The translations under genes and the position numbers were made by a program. The notes beneath the pieces are model-generated. The model was not told the DNA's origin. It was given only the letters and a program-made list of their open reading frames with translations, and made no database searches. From assembly GCA_032000125.1 (NCBI GenBank), contig DAMALH010000002.1, positions 1-64,000 on the forward strand: a DNA stretch of 64,000 nt, in the 5' to 3' direction. Positions 9,142-17,552 of the stretch are shown piece after piece. The stretch comes from Dryocola sp032000125. Lineage in GTDB: Bacteria; Pseudomonadota; Gammaproteobacteria; Enterobacterales; Enterobacteriaceae. Position 1 is the stretch's first letter; every line of letters starts with the position of its first letter.

Positions 9142-9261
9142 TACCCTCCAGGGCGTCGTCATAGTGATTTTTTTGGGCTACCATGCAGCCCGACGCGATA
9201 CCCAACGCATCACGTTACCTGAATATAATGACAATTTAACATACTCTGAATACGGCGCTTT

Positions 9262-11166
9262 ATGATTGTTTTCTCCTCGTTACAAATTCGTCGCGGCACT
9301 CGCGTTCTGCTGGATAACGCCACCGCCACCATTAACCCCGGGCAGAAAGTCGGCCTCGTGGGTAAAAACGGCTGCGGTAAATCCACGCTGCTGGCGCTTT
9401 TAAAGAACGAGATAAGCGCCGATGGCGGAAGCATGACCTATCCGGGGAACTGGGCGCTGGCCTGGGTGAACCAGGAAACGCCGGCGCTGGAAGTCCCCGC
9501 CATTGAATACGTTATCGACGGCGATCGTGAGTTCCGCCAGCTTGAGGCCGAGCTGGCTCAGGCAAACGTTGTTAACGACGGCCACGCTATCGCCCTTATC
9601 CACGGCAAGCTTGATGCGGTGGATGCCTGGACTATCCGCTCCCGCGCCGCAAGCCTGCTTCACGGGCTGGGGTTTAGCAACGAGCAGCTCGAACGTCCGG
9701 TTAGCGCGTTCTCCGGCGGCTGGCGCATGCGTTTAAACCTGGCGCAGGCGCTGATTTGCCGCTCAGATTTATTACTGCTTGATGAACCGACCAACCACCT
9801 GGATTTGGACGCCGTAATCTGGCTGGAAAGATGGCTAAAAAACTATCCCGGCACGCTAATTCTTATCTCGCACGACCGCGACTTTCTTGACCCGGTCGTC
9901 GGCAAGATTATCCATATTGAACAGCAAAGCATGTTCGAGTACACCGGCAACTATTCATCCTTTGAAGGCCAGCGGGCCACGCGCCTTGCTCAGCAGCAGT
10001 CGATGTACGAAAGCCAGCAGGAGCGCGTGGCGCATCTGCAAAGCTTTATCGACCGTTTTAAAGCAAAAGCGTCGAAAGCGAAGCAGGCTCAGAGCCGTGT
10101 CAAAATGCTGGAGCGCATGGAACTGATTGCGCCTGCGCACGTGGATAACCCGTTCCACTTTAGCTTCCGCGCGCCGGAAAGCCTGCCTAACCCGCTGCTG
10201 CGGATGGAAAAAGTCAGCGCCGGCTATGGCGATCGAGTGATTCTTAACTCCATCAAGCTGAACCTGGTTCCCGGCTCGCGCATCGGCCTGTTAGGCCGCA
10301 ACGGCGCGGGTAAATCAACGCTTATTAAATTGCTGGCGGGCGAACTGGCTCCGCTGCAGGGCGATATTGGCCTCGCGAAGGGCATCAAGCTCGGCTACTT
10401 TGCGCAGCACCAGCTTGAATACCTGCGTGCGGATGAATCGCCGCTCATGCACCTTGCGCGTATCGCGCCAGGAGAACTGGAACAGCAACTGCGTGACTAC
10501 CTGGGCGGTTTTGGTTTCCAGGGCGACAAGGTTACCGAGCAAACGGCGCGGTTCTCCGGCGGCGAAAAAGCCCGCCTGGTGCTGGCGCTGGTGGTCTGGC
10601 AGCGCCCTAATCTGCTGCTGCTTGATGAACCGACTAACCATCTCGATCTCGACATGCGCCAGGCGCTGACCGAAGCGCTGATTGATTTCGAAGGCGCGCT
10701 GGTCGTTGTCTCGCATGACCGCCACCTGCTGCGCTCAACGACCGACGATCTTTATCTGGTGCATGACGGGAAAGTCGAAGGCTTTGATGGCGATCTGGAA
10801 GATTATCAACAGTGGCTAAGCGTGCTGCAAAAGCAGGGAAACCAGCCGGAAGAAGCGGCAAAAGACAACGCCAACAGCGCGCAGTCGCGTAAAGATCAAA
10901 AACGCCGCGAGGCAGAATTACGCACGCAAACCCAACCGCTGCGCAAACAAATTACCCAGCTTGAAAAGCAAATGGAAAAGCTCAATACGCAACTGGCAGA
11001 AGTAGAAGCGAAGCTGGCCGACAGCGCTATTTACGATCAGAGCCGTAAAGCGGAAATGACCGAATGCCTGCAAAGCCAGGTGAAGGTAAAATCGGCGCTG
11101 GAAGCGTGCGAAATGGAATGGCTGGACGCCCACGAACAGTTAGAACAGCTGATGCAGGGCGAATAA
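9262..11166 (+). CDS. yheS: ABC-F family ATPase YheS
   Basis: YheS belongs to the ABC-F proteins, which bind the ribosomal E site and relieve stalled translation; they are not transporters. The 634-residue protein has two nucleotide-binding domains. The first has Walker A GKNGCGKST (residues 34-42), signature SGGWRMR and Walker B LLLLDEPTNHLD. The second has GRNGAGKST (about 350) and SGGEKAR. A helical interdomain linker (about 240-300) and a coiled-coil C-terminal tail from about 540 complete the family layout. No membrane segment is seen. It is divergent from kefG. Confidence 0.95.
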   Translation: MIVFSSLQIRRGTRVLLDNATATINPGQKVGLVGKNGCGKSTLLALLKNEISADGGSMTYPGNWALAWVNQETPALEVPAIEYVIDGDREFRQLEAELAQANVVNDGHAIALIHGKLDAVDAWTIRSRAASLLHGLGFSNEQLERPVSAFSGGWRMRLNLAQALICRSDLLLLDEPTNHLDLDAVIWLERWLKNYPGTLILISHDRDFLDPVVGKIIHIEQQSMFEYTGNYSSFEGQRATRLAQQQSMYESQQERVAHLQSFIDRFKAKASKAKQAQSRVKMLERMELIAPAHVDNPFHFSFRAPESLPNPLLRMEKVSAGYGDRVILNSIKLNLVPGSRIGLLGRNGAGKSTLIKLLAGELAPLQGDIGLAKGIKLGYFAQHQLEYLRADESPLMHLARIAPGELEQQLRDYLGGFGFQGDKVTEQTARFSGGEKARLVLALVVWQRPNLLLLDEPTNHLDLDMRQALTEALIDFEGALVVVSHDRHLLRSTTDDLYLVHDGKVEGFDGDLEDYQQWLSVLQKQGNQPEEAAKDNANSAQSRKDQKRREAELRTQTQPLRKQITQLEKQMEKLNTQLAEVEAKLADSAIYDQSRKAEMTECLQSQVKVKSALEACEMEWLDAHEQLEQLMQGE

Positions 11167-11186
11167 TCGCCCCCATCCAGATGGCT

Positions 11187-11786
11187 TTAATGCCAGATAA
11201 GCAGGACGCAGGCCGCCGTCAGCAGGCCCATAAAAATGTTAAAAGTGGCCCAGGCGCGGCGGCTGCGAAGCAGTTTGCCAATCAGGCTGCCAAAGGCAAT
11301 CCAGATAGCGCCGGCCACGATATTAACCAGAGCGATGCCGAGGCTGATTAACACCACGGAATGCAGATACTCTGCGCCGGCAAGGCTAAAACTGGCTACC
11401 GCGCCAAGCGCCATCAGCCAGGCTTTCGGGTTGATAACCTGAAGCAGACCGCCCTGCCAGAACGGTATCGGCGTGGGCGGCGGGGCATCCGTTTCCAGGC
11501 GTTCGTAGCTCGCCGTACCGATTTTCCATGCCAGCCATAAAAGATAAGCGCTACCGGCAATCTTCAGGATAAGGTGCAGCGCCGGGTAAACCAGAATCAG
11601 GCTGCCCACGCCGCAGGCCACCAGCAGTAAAATGCACTGCATGCCCAGCATGATGCCTATCATCAGCGGTAAGCTGCGCAAAAAACCGTAATTGGCTCCG
11701 GATGAGGTAAGTAACGTATTATTAGGACCCGGTGTGATAGCTGCGACCCAAAGAAAACCAAGCATTGAAAAGAAAAGCGTTTCCAT
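11187..11786 (-). CDS. LysE/RhtB family amino-acid exporter
   Basis: The 199-residue protein starts METLFFSMLGFLWVAAITPGPNNTLLTSSGANYG. The ITPGPN motif in the first third and six hydrophobic segments place it in the LysE/RhtB efflux family, which exports amino acids or related metabolites across the inner membrane; the substrate cannot be read from sequence. A 25-codon upstream extension is open but begins in the yheT start region and is less likely. E. coli K-12 has no gene here between yheS and yheT, so this is a lineage-specific insertion. It is convergent with yheS and overlaps the yheT upstream region. Confidence 0.85.
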   Translation of the reverse strand: METLFFSMLGFLWVAAITPGPNNTLLTSSGANYGFLRSLPLMIGIMLGMQCILLLVACGVGSLILVYPALHLILKIAGSAYLLWLAWKIGTASYERLETDAPPPTPIPFWQGGLLQVINPKAWLMALGAVASFSLAGAEYLHSVVLISLGIALVNIVAGAIWIAFGSLIGKLLRSRRAWATFNIFMGLLTAACVLLIWH

Positions 11787-11848
11787 GACGTGGGTGCTCC
11801 ACACCCAAAAGTAATAATTAACAAACAAAATGAAACTAACAGTGTGAT

Positions 11849-12865
11849 ATGGCCAGGACAAGCCCCGTAGTGTTGAATTTTCATCATGATGACGGCCAGG
11901 AATTTCGCCCCATGCGCGGACTGAGCAACCCTCACCTGCAAACCATGCTGCCGCGCGTGATCCGTCGTCGAGTCAATTTTAAACCCCACTGGCAGCGCCT
12001 TGATATGCCGGATGGGGACTTTGTCGATCTCGCCTGGAGCGAAGACCCGCGCGAGGCCGCGGATAAGCCGCGTCTTGTGGTTTTCCACGGCCTTGAGGGC
12101 AGCCTGCACAGTCCCTACGCGCACGGCCTGATGGAAGCCGCCAAAAATCGCGGCTGGCTGGGAGTGGTAATGCATTTTCGGGGCTGCAGCGGCGTACCTA
12201 ACCGCATGAAACGTATTTACCATTCCGGTGAGACCGAAGACGGCACCTTCTTCCTGAACTGGCTTAATCAGCGCTATGGCGAGAGGCCTACGGCAGCCGT
12301 CGGTTTCTCTCTCGGCGGGAATATGCTCGCCTGCCTGATGGCAAAACAGGGTGCGGCCTGCACTTTAAAGGCAGGCGTTGTGGTCTCCGCTCCGCTGATG
12401 CTTGAGCAGTGCTGCGAACACATGGAACAGGGCTTCTCGCGTTTCTACCAGCGCTATCTTTTAAACCTGTTGAAAAAGAATGCCGCACGCAAGCTTCGCA
12501 GCTACCCCGGCACGCTTCCTGTCGATTTAAGGCAGCTAAAAGGCGTGCGCCGCATTCGTGATTTTGACGATCTCATTACCTCAAAAATCCACGGTTTTGC
12601 CGACGCGCTGGATTATTACCGCCAGTGCAGCGCCATGCCGCTGTTGCCGGATATCGCCAAACCCACGCTTATCATCCATGCTAAAGACGATCCGTTTATG
12701 GATCACCATGTGATTCCTGATAAGGCATGCCTACCCAAAAATATTGAATATCAACTCACAAGCCACGGCGGACACGTCGGTTTTGTCGGCGGCACGCTAC
12801 GCAAACCGGAGATGTGGCTCGAGCAGCGGATTCCCGACTGGCTGACAAGGTATCTGGATAAATAA
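11849..12865 (+). CDS. yheT: Alpha/beta hydrolase YheT
   Basis: A 338-residue alpha/beta-hydrolase of the EMB8/YheT family. The nucleophile elbow GFSLGGN places Ser154; Asp280 in HAKDDPF and His309 in SHGGHVGF complete a catalytic triad. The motif LVVFHGLEGS near residue 80 is the oxyanion region. The physiological substrate is not established. yheU starts one base after its stop, so the two are co-transcribed. Confidence 0.93.
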   Translation: MARTSPVVLNFHHDDGQEFRPMRGLSNPHLQTMLPRVIRRRVNFKPHWQRLDMPDGDFVDLAWSEDPREAADKPRLVVFHGLEGSLHSPYAHGLMEAAKNRGWLGVVMHFRGCSGVPNRMKRIYHSGETEDGTFFLNWLNQRYGERPTAAVGFSLGGNMLACLMAKQGAACTLKAGVVVSAPLMLEQCCEHMEQGFSRFYQRYLLNLLKKNAARKLRSYPGTLPVDLRQLKGVRRIRDFDDLITSKIHGFADALDYYRQCSAMPLLPDIAKPTLIIHAKDDPFMDHHVIPDKACLPKNIEYQLTSHGGHVGFVGGTLRKPEMWLEQRIPDWLTRYLDK

Positions 12866-12866
12866 C

Positions 12867-13085
12867 ATGATTATTCCCTGGCAGGATCTCGACGGCGACA
12901 CCCTTGATAATCTCATCGAATCCTTTGTGTTACGCGAGGGTACGGATTATGGTGAACAGGAACGCTCGCTGTCTCAGAAGGTCGAGGATGTTAAACGGCA
13001 GTTGCAAAGCGGCGAGGCGGTTCTGGTCTGGTCAGAGCTTCATGAAACGGTGAATATTATGCCGCGCGGGCAGTTTCGCGGCTAA
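12867..13085 (+). CDS. yheU: YheU family protein
   Basis: A 72-residue conserved protein, MIIPWQDLDGDTLDNLIESFVLREGTDYG to MPRGQFRG, of the UPF0270 family with unknown function. It is acidic and predicted to be soluble. It follows yheT by one base, in an operon with prkB downstream. Confidence 0.93.
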   Translation: MIIPWQDLDGDTLDNLIESFVLREGTDYGEQERSLSQKVEDVKRQLQSGEAVLVWSELHETVNIMPRGQFRG

Positions 13086-13149
13086 CCGCTCGTTATATGG
13101 GGCAAGATCTGTACTGCATAATGTTTAATCCCCATGGAGTTGTTGCCCT

Positions 13150-14019
13150 ATGTCAGCCAAACATCCGGTTATTGCCGTTACAGGTTCCAGCGGCGCAGGA
13201 ACCACCACCACAAGCCTGGCCTTCCGTAAGATATTTCAGCAGCTCAACCTGCGCGCCGCAGAAGTCGAAGGGGACAGCTTCCATCGCTATACCCGTCCGG
13301 AAATGGATATGGCGATTCGTAAAGCGCGCGATCTTGGCCGCCATATCAGCTACTTCGGACCGGAAGCTAACGATTTTGGCCTGCTTGAGCAGACGTTTGC
13401 TGAATACGGGCGCTGCGGTCAGGGGAAATCCCGCAAGTATCTTCACACTTATGACGAAGCCGTGCCGTGGGACCAGGTGCCAGGCACATTTACGCCATGG
13501 CAACCGTTGCCGGAACCGACGGATGTCCTCTTTTATGAGGGGCTGCACGGCGGCGTAGTCACCCCGCAGCACGATGTGGCGAACTATGTGGATCTGCTGG
13601 TGGGCGTGGTGCCCATCGTTAACCTTGAGTGGATCCAAAAGCTGGTGCGCGATACAAGCGAGCGCGGCCATTCTCGCGAAGCGGTCATGGATTCCGTCGT
13701 CAGATCGATGGACGACTACATTAACTACATCACTCCGCAGTTCTCACGCACCCATATCAACTTCCAGCGCGTTCCGACGGTAGATACGTCGAATCCTTTT
13801 GCAGCGCGGGGTATTCCGTCTCTGGATGAAAGCTTTGTGGTCATTCACTTCCGCGGCCTGGATGACATTGATTTCCCCTATCTGCTGGCCATGTTGCAGG
13901 GCTCTTTCATTTCCCATATCAATACATTAGTGGTGCCGGGCGGGAAAATGGGGCTGGCAATGGAGCTGATAATGACGCCGCTGGTGCAGCGTCTGGCGGA
14001 AGGCAGGAAAGTCGTTTAG
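13150..14019 (+). CDS. prkB: Phosphoribulokinase-like protein PrkB
   Basis: A 289-residue P-loop kinase of the phosphoribulokinase/uridine kinase family. The nucleotide loop TGSSGAGTTTT lies at residues 11-21. The family is known from photosynthetic bacteria, but no RuBisCO is seen here, so the substrate in enterobacteria is uncertain. The start has GGAG 9 nt upstream. It is the last gene of yheTU-prkB and convergent with yhfA. Confidence 0.92.
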   Translation: MSAKHPVIAVTGSSGAGTTTTSLAFRKIFQQLNLRAAEVEGDSFHRYTRPEMDMAIRKARDLGRHISYFGPEANDFGLLEQTFAEYGRCGQGKSRKYLHTYDEAVPWDQVPGTFTPWQPLPEPTDVLFYEGLHGGVVTPQHDVANYVDLLVGVVPIVNLEWIQKLVRDTSERGHSREAVMDSVVRSMDDYINYITPQFSRTHINFQRVPTVDTSNPFAARGIPSLDESFVVIHFRGLDDIDFPYLLAMLQGSFISHINTLVVPGGKMGLAMELIMTPLVQRLAEGRKVV

Positions 14020-14037
14020 GGCGGCAGGCAGCCGCCC
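14019..14037. terminator. Hairpin between prkB and yhfA
   Basis: Arms GGGCGGC and GCCGCCC with a 5-nt loop, overlapping the last base of the prkB stop. No good T run follows on either side, so termination may be inefficient or Rho-assisted. Confidence 0.5.
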
Positions 14038-14045
14038 TCAGCCGG

Positions 14046-14450
14046 TTAAGCGTCGATCACTTCATAGCTGTGCGTGATGTTTGCGGCTTTCTCAAGCATC
14101 AGCGCAACCGAGCAATATTTCTCGGCGGACAGGTCTACGGCGCGGGACACGGCGTTGTCCTTCAGGCCCTTGCCGGTCACGATGAAATGCAGGTTGATAT
14201 GCGTAAACAGACGCGGCGCCTCTTCACGGCGTTCAGAAGTCAGCTTCACTTCACAATCCGTCACGTCGTGGCGGCCTTTTTGCAAAATGGACACCACGTC
14301 GATGGCGCTGCATCCTCCCGCGGCCATTAACAGCATCTCCATCGGGCTTGGCGCTTTATCACCTGAATTTCCGTCCATCAGCACCTGATGGCCTGAAGCC
14401 GATTCACCCAGGAAGGTTAACCCCTCAACCCATTTAACTCGTGCCTGCAT
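14046..14450 (-). CDS. yhfA: OsmC family protein YhfA
   Basis: A 134-residue OsmC/Ohr-fold protein. The two conserved cysteines are present as Cys47 (AAGGCSAIDV) and Cys113 (KYCSVALML), the pair used by OsmC-type peroxidases. In E. coli its role is unknown. It is transcribed divergently from crp, and its promoter lies in the crp control region, where CRP is known to act in E. coli. Confidence 0.92.
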   Translation of the reverse strand: MQARVKWVEGLTFLGESASGHQVLMDGNSGDKAPSPMEMLLMAAGGCSAIDVVSILQKGRHDVTDCEVKLTSERREEAPRLFTHINLHFIVTGKGLKDNAVSRAVDLSAEKYCSVALMLEKAANITHSYEVIDA

Positions 14451-14619
14451 TTTACTTACTCCTGTTGAAGAAATTTCCTTTCAGAGTACGCGGATGCGGC
14501 AAAACTGGCAACGGAAGGCGACCTGCGTCATGCTGAAACGAGACAATAGGAGACACCTGCCAAAAGCTATGCTAAAACAATCCGGATGCTACATTCGATA
14601 CATTGATGTGATGGATGTC

Positions 14620-14635
14620 TGCAGAGGACATCACT
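14620..14635 (+). promoter_or_regulatory. CRP autoregulatory site in the crp leader
   Basis: TGCAGAGGACATCACT aligns with the E. coli crp site TGCAAAGGACGTCACA, which is centred at about +42 and mediates autorepression and divergent transcription. It keeps the strong half TCAC; the other half is degenerate, as in E. coli. Confidence 0.6.
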
Positions 14636-14707
14636 AATTACAGGCGGCAAGCTTGACTTGCAGGCCATTTCCCCCGAGTGGGATATATTCTAACGATTGC
14701 AACGCCG

Positions 14708-14730
14708 GGCAGGAGGTTTTGCATCCTGCC
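14708..14730 (+). promoter_or_regulatory. Hairpin in the crp 5' leader
   Basis: Arms GGCAGGA (14708-14714) and TCCTGCC (14724-14730) with a 9-nt loop, followed by TTTGG. It ends 35 nt before the crp ATG. The E. coli leader also carries a hairpin here but with different bases. Confidence 0.5.
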
Positions 14731-14765
14731 TTTGGTAGCCAGTTTATAACAGAGGATAACCGCGC

Positions 14766-15398
14766 ATGGTGCTTGGCAAACCGCAAACAGACCCGACCCT
14801 CGAATGGTTCTTGTCCCATTGCCACATTCATAAGTATCCATCGAAAAGCACGCTGATTCATCAGGGTGAGAAAGCAGAGACGCTGTATTACATCGTCAAG
14901 GGCTCTGTGGCAGTACTGATCAAAGATGAAGAGGGCAAGGAAATGATCCTCTCCTATCTGAATCAGGGCGATTTTATCGGTGAATTAGGCCTGTTTGAAG
15001 AAGGTCAGGAGCGCAGCGCCTGGGTTCGTGCAAAAACGGCGTGCGAAGTGGCTGAAATTTCTTATAAAAAATTCCGCCAGCTTATCCAGGTCAATCCCGA
15101 CATTCTGATGCGTCTGTCTTCTCAGATGGCGCGTCGCCTGCAGGTTACGTCAGAAAAAGTAGGCAACCTTGCCTTCCTTGACGTCACCGGCCGCATTGCT
15201 CAAACGCTGCTGAATCTGGCAAAACAGCCGGATGCAATGACCCACCCGGACGGTATGCAGATTAAGATTACCCGTCAGGAAATCGGTCAGATTGTCGGCT
15301 GCTCCCGCGAAACCGTAGGTCGTATTCTGAAAATGCTGGAAGATCAAAACCTGATTTCCGCTCACGGTAAAACGATCGTCGTTTACGGCACTCGTTAA
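14766..15398 (+). CDS. crp: cAMP receptor protein CRP
   Basis: CRP is the global cAMP-dependent transcription activator for carbon catabolism. The 210-residue protein (MVLGKPQTDPTLEWFLSHCHIHKYPSKSTL to VVYGTR) has the N-terminal cAMP-binding domain, with the phosphate-binding stretch GELGLFEEGQERSAWVRA (about 72-89), and the C-terminal helix-turn-helix TRQEIGQIVGCSRETVGRIL (about 169-188). Length and sequence are essentially those of E. coli. Candidate CRP target sites appear in this window upstream of crp itself, ppiA and pckA. Confidence 0.99.
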   Translation: MVLGKPQTDPTLEWFLSHCHIHKYPSKSTLIHQGEKAETLYYIVKGSVAVLIKDEEGKEMILSYLNQGDFIGELGLFEEGQERSAWVRAKTACEVAEISYKKFRQLIQVNPDILMRLSSQMARRLQVTSEKVGNLAFLDVTGRIAQTLLNLAKQPDAMTHPDGMQIKITRQEIGQIVGCSRETVGRILKMLEDQNLISAHGKTIVVYGTR

Positions 15399-15414
15399 TT
15401 TCCGTTCTCAAAAT

Positions 15415-15444
15415 GGCGTGTCGCTTCGGTAACACGCCTTTTTT
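15415..15444 (+). terminator. Rho-independent terminator after crp
   Basis: Arms GGCGTGT (15415-15421) and ACACGCC (15432-15438) enclose a loop containing CTTCGG and are followed by six T. It ends 18 nt before the yhfK start, so yhfK needs read-through or its own promoter. Confidence 0.88.
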
Positions 15445-15461
15445 GTCTCTACACTTCTGAT

Positions 15462-17552
15462 ATGTGGCGCCGACTGATTTATCACCCTGAGGTTAACTAT
15501 GCACTGCGGCAAACGCTGGTGCTGTGTCTTCCCGTGGCGGTAGGGCTGGCGCTTGGCAGCCTGCAAAACGGCCTGCTTTTCTCGTTGGTGCCTGCCTGCT
15601 GCAATATTGCCGGCCTGGATACGCCCCACAAACGCTTCTTCAAGCGGCTGATTATCGGCGGCAGCCTGTTTGCACTGAGCAGCCTGATCGTGCAGCTATT
15701 GCTGCTTTATACCTCGGTTCCCCTCCCCCTCATTTTGCTGGTGATGGCGCTGCTGCTGGGCATTACCGCTGAGATCGGCTCGCTTCATGCCCGGCTGCTG
15801 CCCGCCTCGCTCATTGCGGCAATCTTCACGCTCAGCATGGCCGGCAATATGCCCATCTGGAAACCAATGCTGCTCTATGTTTCCGGCACTATCTGGTACG
15901 GAGGGTTTAACTGGTTCTGGTACTGGCTGTGGCGCGAACAGCCGCTGCGCGAATCGTTAAGCCTGCTCTACCGTCAGCTTGCAGAGTATTGCGAAGCCAA
16001 ATACGGCTTACTAACCCAGCACACGGATCCAGAAAAAGCGTTGCCGCCCTTGCTTGCCCGCCAGCAAAAGGCGGTGGATCTGATCACCGTTTGTTATCAG
16101 CAGTTGCACATGCTGGCGGCAAATCAGCGCAACGACTACAAACGCCTGCTGCGCGTCTTCCAGATTGCGCTTGATTTACAAGAGCACATTTCCGTTAGCC
16201 TGCATCAGCCCGAAGAGGTGCAAAAACTCGTGGAGCAAAGCCACGCCGAGGCGGTAATCCGCTGGAACGCGCAAACTATCGCGGCAAGGTTACGCGTGCT
16301 GGCCGACGATATTCTGTATCACCGCTACCCGCAGCGTTTTGTGATGGACAAACAAATCGAAGCGCTGGAAAAGATTGCGCGCCAGAACCCGGATAATCCC
16401 GTCGGGCAATTCTGCCACTACCACTTCAGCCGCATCGCGCGCGTGCTGCGTACCCAGCGTCCTCTTTACGTGCGCGACCTGATGGAAGATCGCCAGCGCC
16501 GCCTGCCGCTGTGGGCCGCGCTCAAAAGCTACCTGTCGCTTAAATCCGCCGCGCTGCGTAACTCGGCAAGGCTTGGCGTAATGCTGACCGTAGCCAGCCT
16601 GCTCGGCGCATTTCTGCACCTGCCTAAGCCCTACTGGATCCTGATGACCGTCATGTTTGTGACACAAAACGGCTACGGTGCGACAAGGGTGCGTATCCTG
16701 CACCGTTCGGCGGGCACCGTTGCCGGGCTGGCGATTGCCGGTATCGCCCTGCATTTCCATTTTCCGCAATATATCGCCCTAACCGCGATGCTTATCATCA
16801 CGCTGGTAAGCTATCTCTTTATTCGCAAAAGCTACGGCTGGGCGACCATTGGTTTTACCGTCACCGCTGTATTCACCCTGCAACTGATAACGCTAAGCGC
16901 CGAGCAATATATCGTGCCCCGCCTGATAGACACCCTGCTCGGCTGCCTGATTGCCTTTGGCGGTATGGTCTGGCTGTGGCCGCAGTGGCAAAGCGGCCTG
17001 CTACGCCAGAACGCCCACGACGCGCTGGAAACCGATCAAAACGCTATCCGTTTGATTTTGAGCAGCGATCCTGAACCCACGCCGCTGGCTTATCAGCGCA
17101 TGAAGGTTAATCAGGACCACAATGCGCTGTTTAACTCACTTAATCAGGCGATGCAGGAGCCGGGCTTTAACTCGCATTATCTGGAAGATATGAAACTGTG
17201 GGTAACGCACAGCCAGTTCATCGTTGAACATATCAATGCCATGACCACGCTGGCGAGGGAGCACAACATGCTCACGCCGGACCTGGCGCAGCGTTATTTG
17301 CAGGCGTGTGAAATCGCCCTGCAACGGTGCCAGCAGCGGCTTGAATATGACGGGGCGGGGGAGACGAAAAACGCGACCATCCTTGATGCAGAAGCGCTGC
17401 CCACCGGGCCTTTAAGCACCATGGAGCAGCATTTACAGCGGGTACTTGGCCATCTTAATACCATGCATACTATTTCTTCAGTAGCCTGGCGTCAGCGCCC
17501 GCATCATGGGATCTGGCTGAACCGCCGCCTGGGGCGGTCCGGCAAGGTTTAG
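15462..17552 (+). CDS. yhfK: FUSC/YccS-type inner membrane protein YhfK
   Basis: A 696-residue membrane protein with two sets of hydrophobic segments (about 18-155 and 385-515) separated by a cytoplasmic helical domain, the layout of the FUSC/YccS family related to aromatic-acid efflux subunits. The substrate is unknown. It begins just after the crp terminator; its 3' end overlaps that of the convergent argD by 4 nt, so the two mRNAs are complementary at their ends. Confidence 0.92.
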   Translation: MWRRLIYHPEVNYALRQTLVLCLPVAVGLALGSLQNGLLFSLVPACCNIAGLDTPHKRFFKRLIIGGSLFALSSLIVQLLLLYTSVPLPLILLVMALLLGITAEIGSLHARLLPASLIAAIFTLSMAGNMPIWKPMLLYVSGTIWYGGFNWFWYWLWREQPLRESLSLLYRQLAEYCEAKYGLLTQHTDPEKALPPLLARQQKAVDLITVCYQQLHMLAANQRNDYKRLLRVFQIALDLQEHISVSLHQPEEVQKLVEQSHAEAVIRWNAQTIAARLRVLADDILYHRYPQRFVMDKQIEALEKIARQNPDNPVGQFCHYHFSRIARVLRTQRPLYVRDLMEDRQRRLPLWAALKSYLSLKSAALRNSARLGVMLTVASLLGAFLHLPKPYWILMTVMFVTQNGYGATRVRILHRSAGTVAGLAIAGIALHFHFPQYIALTAMLIITLVSYLFIRKSYGWATIGFTVTAVFTLQLITLSAEQYIVPRLIDTLLGCLIAFGGMVWLWPQWQSGLLRQNAHDALETDQNAIRLILSSDPEPTPLAYQRMKVNQDHNALFNSLNQAMQEPGFNSHYLEDMKLWVTHSQFIVEHINAMTTLAREHNMLTPDLAQRYLQACEIALQRCQQRLEYDGAGETKNATILDAEALPTGPLSTMEQHLQRVLGHLNTMHTISSVAWRQRPHHGIWLNRRLGRSGKV

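Larger units (their letters stand above)
14451..14765. promoter_or_regulatory. yhfA-crp divergent control region and long crp leader
   Basis: This 315-nt gap holds the two divergent promoters. The segment AAGCTATGCTAAAACA (around 14564-14579) is identical to the E. coli crp P1 region. A CRP-like site and a leader hairpin lie downstream and are listed separately. If transcription starts near 14585, as in E. coli, the leader is about 180 nt long. Confidence 0.7.

Noticed and set aside
17549..17552. yhfK-argD 3' overlap considered as a frameshift or truncation
   Set aside because: Both proteins have full family length; a 4-nt convergent overlap is ordinary.
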